From: Terriglobia bacterium
GTDB lineage: Bacteria > Acidobacteriota > Terriglobia > JAJPHL01
Assembly: GCA_021325275.1 (NCBI GenBank)
Contig: JAJPHL010000021.1
Location: 62,001-126,000 of the forward strand
Direction of reading: 5' to 3'
Length of the DNA stretch: 64,000 nucleotides
Shown here: positions 26,119 to 34,048 of the stretch, piece by piece
Layout of the letters: each line of letters opens with the position of its first letter
How positions within the stretch are numbered: the first letter of the stretch is position 1
Position numbers and translations under genes: made by a program
The notes under the pieces: model-generated
What the model saw: only the letters and a program-made list of their open reading frames with translations
Told to the model about the DNA's origin: nothing
Databases searched by the model: none

Positions 26119-27002
26119 GCGGCACGCTCCGCGCGCTCGAAGAAATCAGGGATGGAATTCGCGGCGATTGTGAACAGCGTCACGATTACGGTCATATCGA
26201 CGAGCAATGGCAGGTCGCGCGCCTGCGCGGCTTGCCACGCCAGCAGACCGAATCCCGGCGATCCGCAGACCACTTCGATCGGAATGAGCGCGCCAAATGC
26301 GAGACTCACCGAGATTCCCGCGAGTGCGGCAATCTCTTCGGCGGCCACCGGCAGCACGTGGTACGCGAGAATGCGCGCGCGGCTCACGCCCTTGGCTTCG
26401 GCAAACAAGACGTGCGGCTGATCGAGAATGCCGCGGGTGAGGGAATCGAGATAGCGGAAGATGCGCGGGAAGATCACTACGGCGACGGCCAATCCCGGCG
26501 GCCAACCGGCCAGCAGGAACAAGAGCGCGATCACCGCCGAGGGCAGCGCGAGTGTCGCGCCGCTCAGCGCGGCGGCGAACGCGTTTAGCGCTTGGCTGCG
26601 CGTAACAGCCATCGCCGCCGCCAGGCCCAAAGCAAAAACCCACGCCAGCGCCAGGCCAATCGCCATCGATCGCGCGGTCACCGGGAGACGCTCGGCGAAC
26701 AATTCCGCGATCGGACGATTGAGGGCGCGCGACTTTCCGAGATCGCCGCCGATCGCCGCACGAAGATTCTGCCAGTAGAGCGCCGCGAAACCTGTTTCGG
26801 TGCGTTCCGCGCGGATCGCGCGAATGCTTTCCGCGCGCATGCGTTGGTCCATTTCGCGTTCGTCGAAACCGTAGCCGGGCGCAAGGCGAATCAGCAGCGC
26901 GCAGAGAAAACCGCCGGCCAGAACGGTTGCCAGCGCCGCGAAAACTCGCCGGAGGATGCGCGGCATTTTCTGAATCGTCGACTTCGTCGCCGTAGGTGTC
27001 AT
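26115..27002 (-). CDS. ABC transporter permease, DppB/OppB-like
   Basis: This 295-residue permease is the partner of the DppC-like subunit. About six helices are seen, and the coupling loop is AKGVSRARILAYHVLPVAAE. The N-terminal periplasmic region is shorter and more divergent than in classical DppB, but ALNRPIAELFAERLPVTARS matches the family. The first Met is at 27002; Met13 (26966) would also fit. It starts 12 nt after the stop of the broken c-di-GMP gene, so the two may share a transcript. The operon order is B, C, binding protein, ATPase. Confidence 0.87.
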   Translation of the reverse strand: MTPTATKSTIQKMPRILRRVFAALATVLAGGFLCALLIRLAPGYGFDEREMDQRMRAESIRAIRAERTETGFAALYWQNLRAAIGGDLGKSRALNRPIAELFAERLPVTARSMAIGLALAWVFALGLAAAMAVTRSQALNAFAAALSGATLALPSAVIALLFLLAGWPPGLAVAVVIFPRIFRYLDSLTRGILDQPHVLFAEAKGVSRARILAYHVLPVAAEEIAALAGISVSLAFGALIPIEVVCGSPGFGLLAWQAAQARDLPLLVDMTVIVTLFTIAANSIPDFFERAERAA

Positions 27003-27014
27003 CGACGCCGCTCG

Positions 27015-28460
27015 TTATTGGATTGTCAGGGAAAGGTGCGCGGCTTCCAGTTTTTCGGGGCGCACACGCAACGCGGCCCTGTGAACTTCCTTGGTCTTGT
27101 ACATCTTGCGATCGGCTTCGCCGAGAAGCTGCTCGGCGTCGAGGCCATCGGTGGGATACGCCGCTTCACCAACGCTGAGCGAAAGGTCCGCGAGCGGGCA
27201 GAGGCGCCGTCCCGTTTCTTCCACTACGGCGACAAAGCGATCGATCTTCGCGCGCAGCGACCCGGAACGTTGCGACGGCAGCACCACGACGAATTCATCG
27301 CCGCCCATACGCGCCACGTAATCATAGGCGCGGCAACTGTCGCGCAATTCCTGCGCCACGGTTTGCAGCACTTGATTGCCGGCTAAGTGACCGTACTTGT
27401 CGTTGACTTGCTTGAAGCCGTCGAGATCGCACACCAAAATCGAGAGCGGCGTTTCTTCGCGCTTGCAGCGGGCGAGTTCGGCATCGAGATGCAGGAAGAG
27501 CGAGCGCGCATTCGGCAATCCCGTGAGACTGTCCGTGGTCGCCGACTTCTCCGCTTGCCGGAATTTCAGCGCGTTTTCCATGGCCATCGCCAGTTTGTGA
27601 CTGATCGCCTGCACCACACGCAACTGATCGCGGGTAAAGCTGTCTTTTTCGCGCGAATAAATCGCCAGCACGCCGACCACACCCTGTGGACTCTCCAGGG
27701 GCACGGCCAAGGCCGAGCGCAGCGTCGAGAACACCGTGGGATCGTTCAAGTATCCCGGCTCCACCGACGGATTGCCGTTGACGATCGACATGTTATTCTG
27801 CGCCACCCATCCGGAAAGCCCTTCGCCCATGGGGATCTCCAGAGCCGAGAGCAGCCGTGCGTTTTCGCCGTTCACGAATTCCGGCAGCAGCTTGCCGTCG
27901 CGGATCGCGTAGATGGCGATGGCGTCGTAGGGAACGATGCGCTTCAAGCGCACGTCGAGGAAGCAGAGCGTTTCATCGAGACGCAGCGAGCTGCCCAGTT
28001 CCTTGGTGAGTTCAAACAGCGTTTGCACTTCCTCGCGGGCCGACGCGATGGTGGTAAGGAACTCGAGACCCGCGGGGCGATGCGGCGGCGCGTCGCTTTC
28101 GAAACCGGCGTCGGGCGCGGCGCCGCGCTCGATCTTCACATTCTTGCTGATCCGGTGGACATCCATGCGCTCGTTGCGCGCCTTTTGCTCGAGTTCCAGA
28201 TAACGGCGCTGCAGCAAGCCCACAACTTTCGGATCAAAGCTCTTGCCGGCATCGAGAACGATCGCTTCCATCGCTTCGTCGAGCGGCAACGCGCGGCGAT
28301 ACTGGCGATCGGACGCCAGCGCATCGAGGCAATCGACCACCGAGAGAATCCGCGCGCCGATGGGAATTTCTTCGCCGCGCAAACCTTGCGGATATCCGCT
28401 GCCATCCCATTTTTCGTGATGGCTCCGCACGATCGGTACCACGGGATACGGAAATTGCAC
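27015..28460 (-). CDS. HD-GYP (C-terminal half), GAF and GGDEF protein: 3' part of a frameshifted gene
   Basis: This 481-codon frame begins in the middle of an HD-GYP domain: HHEKWDGSGYPQGLRGEEIP is the GYP half of the phosphodiesterase motif. A GAF sensor domain follows at about 140-290 and a GGDEF cyclase domain at about 310-470. The GGDEF has an intact MGGDEF active site and an RAYD inhibitory I-site exactly five residues upstream. It should make and break c-di-GMP in response to a GAF ligand. The missing N-terminal half is read in another frame from 29449; one base is absent near 28460-28463. A GTG at 28460 could restart translation, but the domain would be incomplete. Confidence 0.85.
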   Translation of the reverse strand: MQFPYPVVPIVRSHHEKWDGSGYPQGLRGEEIPIGARILSVVDCLDALASDRQYRRALPLDEAMEAIVLDAGKSFDPKVVGLLQRRYLELEQKARNERMDVHRISKNVKIERGAAPDAGFESDAPPHRPAGLEFLTTIASAREEVQTLFELTKELGSSLRLDETLCFLDVRLKRIVPYDAIAIYAIRDGKLLPEFVNGENARLLSALEIPMGEGLSGWVAQNNMSIVNGNPSVEPGYLNDPTVFSTLRSALAVPLESPQGVVGVLAIYSREKDSFTRDQLRVVQAISHKLAMAMENALKFRQAEKSATTDSLTGLPNARSLFLHLDAELARCKREETPLSILVCDLDGFKQVNDKYGHLAGNQVLQTVAQELRDSCRAYDYVARMGGDEFVVVLPSQRSGSLRAKIDRFVAVVEETGRRLCPLADLSLSVGEAAYPTDGLDAEQLLGEADRKMYKTKEVHRAALRVRPEKLEAAHLSLTIQ

Positions 28461-29449
28461 GCGTTCAGAATTTCCGCGCCGACCAGCGGGTGAATCTTCA
28501 TCTTGTCGAACTCTTCCGGCGTCAGGCGACCCGGTTTCGCGATGATGTGCTCGGGAACGGCCAGCTTTCCGATGTCGTGCAACAGCGACGCGGCGCGCAA
28601 GGCTTCCAGTTCGTTCTCGTTCAACCCCATGTCCTTGCCGATTTCCATGGCGTAGACCTGCACGCGGCTCAAGTGCTCCTGCGTGGTGTGATCCTTGGCG
28701 TCGATGGCCAGCGCCAGCGCTTCAATCGTGCGCAAGTGCAGCTTGGACATTTCCTCGGCGTGCGTTTTTTCGCGCTCCAAGCGCTCCAGGTACAACCGAT
28801 AGGAGTGATAAATCCAATAGACCAGCGGCAGGACCAACAGCGTCGACTGCCATCCCCACGCGTGGCTGATGGCGTCAAACAATCCCGAAACGCCCGCGCC
28901 GACCAGGTAACACGGGAACGCCCAGAAATAGCATTCCGACCAAAGCTTGCGCAGCGGCTTGCCTTCGGTAGCGGAAATAATCATTGCCACCGGCAACGTG
29001 TTGGCCACGAACAGCACCGCGGCGGAAAGCGCCAGCGGCAACGGACCGCTGATGTGCAGCGGTACATCGTGGATGAAGTGATACACGCTGAACGACGCTT
29101 GAATCGCCACCGCCATGCTGCCCACATTGAAAACGATTTGTTGGAACGACGGCCGCTTGTTGGCGTTCCAGATGCATTGCAACAATCCCGCGAAGCAACC
29201 GATCGCCAACGTTTCCAGGCGATCCATTTCCAAAACGCCGAGCAGGATGAAAACGAAGTTCACCGACATCGTGCCGGTGACGCCGGGCAGTCGCACTTTC
29301 ATGCGCGACGCCATGCCCGCCAGCGCCAAGTAACAGAAGAAGCGGAACAGGTCGTGCGGTCGATAACTCAGCGCGGCCCAAAGGAATACACCGAGTCCGC
29401 CGATTCCGGCCGTGGTTACAAACGCCCAAATTTTAGCTTTGGCAGTCAT
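28136..29449 (-). CDS. membrane sensor plus HD-GYP (N-terminal half): 5' part of a frameshifted gene
   Basis: The first about 235 residues form a polytopic membrane sensor of seven or eight helices. A short coiled linker (YRLYLERLEREKTHAEEMS) leads into an HD-GYP domain with DAKDHTTQEHLSRVQVYA and the HD pair in ASLLHDIGKLAVP. The frame is authentic to about residue 329 (GAEILNA). Beyond that it reads shifted sequence rich in Arg, Ser and Trp to a stop at 28136. Joined with the frame 27015-28460 the protein would be about 810 residues: membrane sensor, HD-GYP, GAF, GGDEF. Either the gene is inactivated or the assembly lacks a base. Confidence 0.82.
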   Translation of the reverse strand: MTAKAKIWAFVTTAGIGGLGVFLWAALSYRPHDLFRFFCYLALAGMASRMKVRLPGVTGTMSVNFVFILLGVLEMDRLETLAIGCFAGLLQCIWNANKRPSFQQIVFNVGSMAVAIQASFSVYHFIHDVPLHISGPLPLALSAAVLFVANTLPVAMIISATEGKPLRKLWSECYFWAFPCYLVGAGVSGLFDAISHAWGWQSTLLVLPLVYWIYHSYRLYLERLEREKTHAEEMSKLHLRTIEALALAIDAKDHTTQEHLSRVQVYAMEIGKDMGLNENELEALRAASLLHDIGKLAVPEHIIAKPGRLTPEEFDKMKIHPLVGAEILNACNFRIPWYRSCGAITKNGMAADIRKVCAAKKFPSARGFSRWSIASMRWRPIASIAARCRSTKRWKRSFSMPARALIRKLWACCSAVIWNSSKRRATSAWMSTGSARM

Positions 29450-29661
29450 AGCTCACACTCTCTACGGTTTGAAATGTAAGCACGTTCGAAGCCAAGCCCC
29501 TTCGGCGTTTGCCAAGACGGCTATCTAGCCGTTATTTCAAATGGTTACAGAAAGGCGCCTGCACGGACCGGCGGTGGGGGCAGGTGGCAAACCAAAGGAT
29601 TGGAACGATTCTACCCCTATAGTCTCCCAGGACGGATGGCCTAACTTCTAATCTGCGTGTT

Positions 29662-31785
29662 CTACCAATTGAACACGGGCCAAAGACTCGTGAAGTCGTC
29701 GCGCCACTTGAGCGGCGGCTTGTCGTCGCGCTTCCAAGCCGTGGTCGCCGCGCGAATGGGATCGCTTTCCAGAAACGCCGTATTCGCCGTGACCACCACC
29801 CACGTGGACGAACGGATTCCCGGACCTTCTTCGTCATTCGATTCGATCAACGCGGAGCTCCAGCCAAGATGCTCGGCCAACGCGCGCGCCGGAGGCGCCA
29901 GGTCTAACCACCTATTTGATATGTGCAGCAGCAGCAAGCCGTCCGGCGCCAGATGATACTTGTACAACTCGCCGCACTCGGCGGTGAGCAAGTGCGCGGG
30001 GATCGCGTCGCTCGAAAACGCGTCGACGGCTAACACATCAAATTGTTGCGATTCGCCGCGTCGCTGCTGTTCTTCCATTTTCACGCGCGCGTCGCCCAGC
30101 ACTACGTCGACGTTCGCGGGCGAGTCCTTGCGATAGCTGAAGAACTCGCTGGAAACGCGTTCCACCGACGGATTGATGTCGTAGAAACGCACTATGTCGC
30201 CGTGTTTTCCCCACGCGGCCATGGTTCCTGTACCCAAACCGATCACGCCGATCCGCAGACTGTGCAGCGCGTCCGGTGGATCGTCCGGCTGCACGTGACG
30301 CTTTGGATGGAACGTCACAGCCAATCCCACGCCGCTCAGCGGACCGTAATACGTGGTCGGCAGATCGCGGCGGTCGGCATCTTCGAATTGCAATCCGTGT
30401 AGCGTGCGCCCGTGGGTGAGCTTGTGCGTCTTGCCGCCGTCCTCTTCGTCTTCGGTCACGCGTAGCACGCCGAAGAAATTGCGCGTGGCCAGCAGCACTT
30501 TTTCGTCGGGCTTCTTCACCATCAGCGTAATGCCGGAGCTGGCGGCGGCGATCAACGCGGCGGCCGCGAGATACTTGGTGCTGGAATCGATGCGCCAACT
30601 CCACGTGGGCGATTCGTCGAGGCGATCGATCGCGAAAACGCCGTCGCGATACCAGCAGAGCACGCCCAACAAGCAGCACGCGACCATGGCCAGGGGAAAT
30701 TCCAGAAACGTGTTGAAAAAGTGCGGCGCGACGATCGCCGCGAAGATGCCGCCGAGCGCTCCGCCCGCCGACAGGGCGAGATAGAACTGCGTCAGCCGCG
30801 CGGGCGCGGGCTTCGACCTCGCTAGTTCGCCGTGGCAAATCATGCATCCGCCCAACACCACGCCTAAATCGGTGAGCGCTTGCAGCCAAATTTTCGGCGG
30901 CGTGTCGCGCGTCGCCATGTAGCACGCGCCCGCGATGCATCCGCCCGCGAGCAGCGCAAAGGCGCGGCGATTGTACCAGCCCTCGGCGTCGAAGCAAAGC
31001 ACGAAGGTCAACAAGTAAATCGCCAGCGGCAAAATCCACAGAAACGGAATCACCGCGACTTCCTGGCAAATGTGATTCGTCGCGGCGAGCAGGAGCGTCG
31101 ATCCGCACGCGGCCAGCGCCAGCCACAAGAAAATTTGCACGGTCGAGGGCGGCGCCGACGGTTCCTCGGGTGCGGCCGCCGGAGCCGGTGAAACATCGCG
31201 GCCCGCGAACGCGCAATACGCAATCGTCGCCGCGTAGACAACAAAAATCCCCGACCAAATCCACGCCTGCGTGCGCAACGTCAACCATGGCTCGATCGCG
31301 ATCGGGTACGAGAGCAGCGCCAGGAAACTCGCGATGTTCGAAAGCGCGTACAAACGATACGGCGATGTTCCCTGATCCGAATCCGCCCAAAACCACGCCT
31401 GCATCAGCGGTCCCGTGGACGCCAGCACAAAATACGGCAGCCCGACCGCCATCACCAGCATCGCGAGAATCGACGGCACGGGATCGTCGCCACTCGCGCT
31501 GAATCGCGACCAAGTGTCGGCACTCGCGAAAAACGGCAGCGTCGCGGCGGCGCACACGAGCAGCACTCCATGCACCCATTTCTGAAAACGGCGCGGTACG
31601 CCGCTGCTCAGCGCGTGCGCGTAGGCGTATCCGGCGAGAAGCAGCAACTGAAAAAACAGCATGCAGGCGGTCCACACGCTGGGACCGCCGCCGAATCTCG
31701 GCAGCACGCGCTTGCCGGCCATCGGTTGCACCAGGAAAAGAAGGAACGCGCCTAAAAAGACCGCGAGGGGATAGCGGCGTTTCAC
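29662..31785 (-). CDS. membrane-fused spermidine-synthase-like protein
   Basis: This 707-residue protein has about 12 membrane helices in its first 440 residues (MFS-like), starting LAVFLGAFLLFLVQPMAGKR, a hallmark of this fusion family. A cytosolic spermidine-synthase/methyltransferase fold follows: motif I GVIGLGTGTMAAWG, acidic loop RFYDINPSVERVS, then VVLGDARVKM and FDVLAVDAFSSDAIPAHLLT. The acidic DxFSSDxIPxHLLT loop is kept, but polyamine synthesis by such fusions is not established. Its last codons and stop (near 29662) resemble a tRNA D-arm by coincidence or remnant. It is divergent from the ABC exporter. Confidence 0.87.
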   Translation of the reverse strand: MKRRYPLAVFLGAFLLFLVQPMAGKRVLPRFGGGPSVWTACMLFFQLLLLAGYAYAHALSSGVPRRFQKWVHGVLLVCAAATLPFFASADTWSRFSASGDDPVPSILAMLVMAVGLPYFVLASTGPLMQAWFWADSDQGTSPYRLYALSNIASFLALLSYPIAIEPWLTLRTQAWIWSGIFVVYAATIAYCAFAGRDVSPAPAAAPEEPSAPPSTVQIFLWLALAACGSTLLLAATNHICQEVAVIPFLWILPLAIYLLTFVLCFDAEGWYNRRAFALLAGGCIAGACYMATRDTPPKIWLQALTDLGVVLGGCMICHGELARSKPAPARLTQFYLALSAGGALGGIFAAIVAPHFFNTFLEFPLAMVACCLLGVLCWYRDGVFAIDRLDESPTWSWRIDSSTKYLAAAALIAAASSGITLMVKKPDEKVLLATRNFFGVLRVTEDEEDGGKTHKLTHGRTLHGLQFEDADRRDLPTTYYGPLSGVGLAVTFHPKRHVQPDDPPDALHSLRIGVIGLGTGTMAAWGKHGDIVRFYDINPSVERVSSEFFSYRKDSPANVDVVLGDARVKMEEQQRRGESQQFDVLAVDAFSSDAIPAHLLTAECGELYKYHLAPDGLLLLHISNRWLDLAPPARALAEHLGWSSALIESNDEEGPGIRSSTWVVVTANTAFLESDPIRAATTAWKRDDKPPLKWRDDFTSLWPVFNW

Positions 31786-31861
31786 CGATCCATTAAACCA
31801 CAGCCTCTAAACCACATGCCCGAGTGTTCTGTTTGGGACATCCCTTGCGGAACGCGCTTGC

Positions 31862-31867
31862 TACGAT
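31862..31867 (+). promoter_or_regulatory. putative extended -10 box of the ABC exporter gene
   Basis: TACGAT preceded by TGC ends 17 nt before the ATG at 31885. A strong GGAGG ribosome site lies in between (31874-31878), so this gene has a short conventional leader. Confidence 0.35.
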
Positions 31868-31884
31868 CCATTTGGAGGCTCTTG

Positions 31885-33693
31885 ATGCAAACCGATGGCG
31901 AGGTCGCCAAATCGAAGAGCATCGCCGCGTTGCTGCGTCCGCACTACCGCGAACTGGCGCTGGGATTTCTCGCCGTGGTCGGTGAGGGCGCCGCGAATCT
32001 GCTGGATCCGTGGCCGCTGAAAATCGCGATCGATTGCGTCATCAAGCCGAATCCTTCGAACGCGCGCACCAGCCGCTTCATCATCGAGACATTTCGCGGC
32101 GACCGGATCGCGATGTTGAAGTTCGCCGCCGCCGCCGTGCTGATCATCGCCGCGGTCGGCGCGATTTGCTCGTACGCCGAGAAATACTTGACCACCACCG
32201 TGGGCCAATGGGTGATGTACGACTTGCGCCGCACGCTCTACTCGCACATCCAACGCCTCTCGCTCGATTATCACGACCACAAACGCACCGGCGACCTGAT
32301 CAGCCGCGTCACCACCGACATCGACGCCATTCAATCCTTCATTGCCTCGGGACTGCTCGGATCGCTCACCGACATGCTCACGCTCGGCGGAATGATCGTG
32401 GTGATGTTCTTTCTCAACTGGAAATTCACGTTGATCGCGCTGGCCGTCGCGCCGCTGCTCTTCCTGGTGATCTACGACTACACGCGCCGCATCAAGAAAG
32501 CGTCGCGTGAAGTGCGCAAGAAAGAAGGCGAGATCGTCTCGGTGATCCAGGAAGTGTTGTCGTCGATCCGCGTGGTGAAAGCATTCGCCCGCGAAGACTA
32601 CGAACAACGCCGTCTGGAGGAAGAAAGCCTCGAGTCGCTTGAAACGACGCTGCGCGCGCGCAGCCTGAAGGCCAAGCTTTCGCCGCTGGTGGAAATCATC
32701 GTGGCGACGGGAACGTGCGCCGTGCTGTGGTTTGGTTCGCGGATGGCGCTGGCCGGCGAGTTGGAAGCCGGGTCGCTGGTGGTTTTCATTCTCTATCTCG
32801 GAAAAATGTACAAGCCGATGCAAGACCTCTCGAAAATGACCGACACGCTTTCCAAAGCCCAGGTCGGCTGGGAACGAATCCAGGAAGTTCTTTCCACCGA
32901 GCAGCAAGTGCGCGATCTGCCGGGCGCGCGACGGGCGCCCGCGCTGAAGGGCGCGATCGAATTCGAGAACGTCTCGTTCTCCTACAACAAGGAGCAGCCG
33001 ATTTTGCGCGACGTCAGTTTCAAGATCGCCGCGGGACAAGTGGCGGCGTTCGTCGGCCCGACCGGCGCGGGCAAGACCACCATCATCAGCCTTGTGCCGC
33101 GCTTCTACGATCCCGATTCCGGCATCGTGAAACTCGATGGCATCGACGTGAAACGCCTGCTGCAAGGATCGATTCGGCGTCAGATCAGTTTCGTGTTGCA
33201 AGAGACGCTGCTATTTCACGCGCCGGTGTGGAAGAACATTGCGTATGGCAAGCCGGAAGCGAGCCGCGAGGAAATCCTTCGCGCTGCCGATGTGGCGCTG
33301 GCGCACGAGTTCATCGAAAAAATGCCGGAAGGCTACAACACCATCATCGGCGAACGCGGCGTCACGCTGAGCGGCGGCCAGCGCCAGCGAATCGCCATCG
33401 CGCGCGCGCTGATTCGCAACACGCCGATCCTGATTCTCGACGAGCCCAGCTCGAATCTCGACGCGGAGTCCGAACGGTTGGTGTTTGAAGCGCTCGATCG
33501 CTTGATGGAGGGGCGCACGTCGCTGGTGATCGCGCATCGTCTCTCGACGATCCGCCGCGCCGACGTGGTGTACGTGATCGACGACGGAAGAATCGTCGAG
33601 AGCGGCAAGCACCGCGACTTGCTGTTGCAAGGCGGCTTGTACGCGGATCTCTACGCGCTGCAAGTCACCGATGCGGAGAGTCCGGCGGCCTAG
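31885..33693 (+). CDS. MsbA-type ABC exporter (fused membrane and ATPase domains)
   Basis: This 602-residue half-transporter has six helices in the first about 310 residues, then a nucleotide-binding domain at about 345-585. Walker A GPTGAGKTT, Q-loop FVLQETLLFHAPVWKNIAYG, signature LSGGQRQRIAIARAL, Walker B ILILDEPSSNLD and H-loop VIAHRLSTI are all canonical. Such homodimers export lipids, drugs or peptides. The start ATG at 31885 has GGAGG six nt upstream; the frame open from 31816 is not needed. A 355-bp gap follows, with the first CTCTGCGT-type inverted repeat. Confidence 0.92.
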   Translation: MQTDGEVAKSKSIAALLRPHYRELALGFLAVVGEGAANLLDPWPLKIAIDCVIKPNPSNARTSRFIIETFRGDRIAMLKFAAAAVLIIAAVGAICSYAEKYLTTTVGQWVMYDLRRTLYSHIQRLSLDYHDHKRTGDLISRVTTDIDAIQSFIASGLLGSLTDMLTLGGMIVVMFFLNWKFTLIALAVAPLLFLVIYDYTRRIKKASREVRKKEGEIVSVIQEVLSSIRVVKAFAREDYEQRRLEEESLESLETTLRARSLKAKLSPLVEIIVATGTCAVLWFGSRMALAGELEAGSLVVFILYLGKMYKPMQDLSKMTDTLSKAQVGWERIQEVLSTEQQVRDLPGARRAPALKGAIEFENVSFSYNKEQPILRDVSFKIAAGQVAAFVGPTGAGKTTIISLVPRFYDPDSGIVKLDGIDVKRLLQGSIRRQISFVLQETLLFHAPVWKNIAYGKPEASREEILRAADVALAHEFIEKMPEGYNTIIGERGVTLSGGQRQRIAIARALIRNTPILILDEPSSNLDAESERLVFEALDRLMEGRTSLVIAHRLSTIRRADVVYVIDDGRIVESGKHRDLLLQGGLYADLYALQVTDAESPAA

Positions 33694-33833
33694 AGGACGC
33701 TCGAAAGAACGAAGACGCAGCGGCGCTTTTGGAGTGCGGAGGCGAGGAAATCCAAATTAGACCCACCAGATAATTTTTGCTTCACTTTCGCGTGGCGACC
33801 CCACGTTGAACGAAGCGGAATCTGGTGTTCTCC

Positions 33834-33924
33834 GCGTCTCTGCGGTGAAAAAACCGCCGGCCAATGTACCTTTTTTGAAAAACGGGTAAGCGAAAGGGAT
33901 ACGTTTTTTTTACCGCAGAGACGC
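33834..33924. repeat. CTCTGCGT-family inverted repeat, copy 1
   Basis: Imperfect inverted arms at 33834-33854 and 33903-33924 (GCGTCTCTGCGGT followed by an A-run, and its complement) enclose an approximately 48-bp loop. This lies in the 355-bp gap 33694-34048 between the ABC exporter and the ADOP permease; nothing else coding is seen there. The tandem unit CTCTGCG(T) links it to copies at 36514-36615 and 44547-44660. It could fold as a long RNA hairpin and might terminate the exporter transcript. Confidence 0.75.
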
Positions 33925-34048
33925 AGAGGCGCAGAGAAAACCTGTTCGCCCTCGACTCCCGCCGTCCCAAAATCGGACAGCGACCTCCTTGCAAGTCACA
34001 CGTCTGTCGCGCGAGAATCGTGGCAAACAACGTGCACCAACGGGAATC

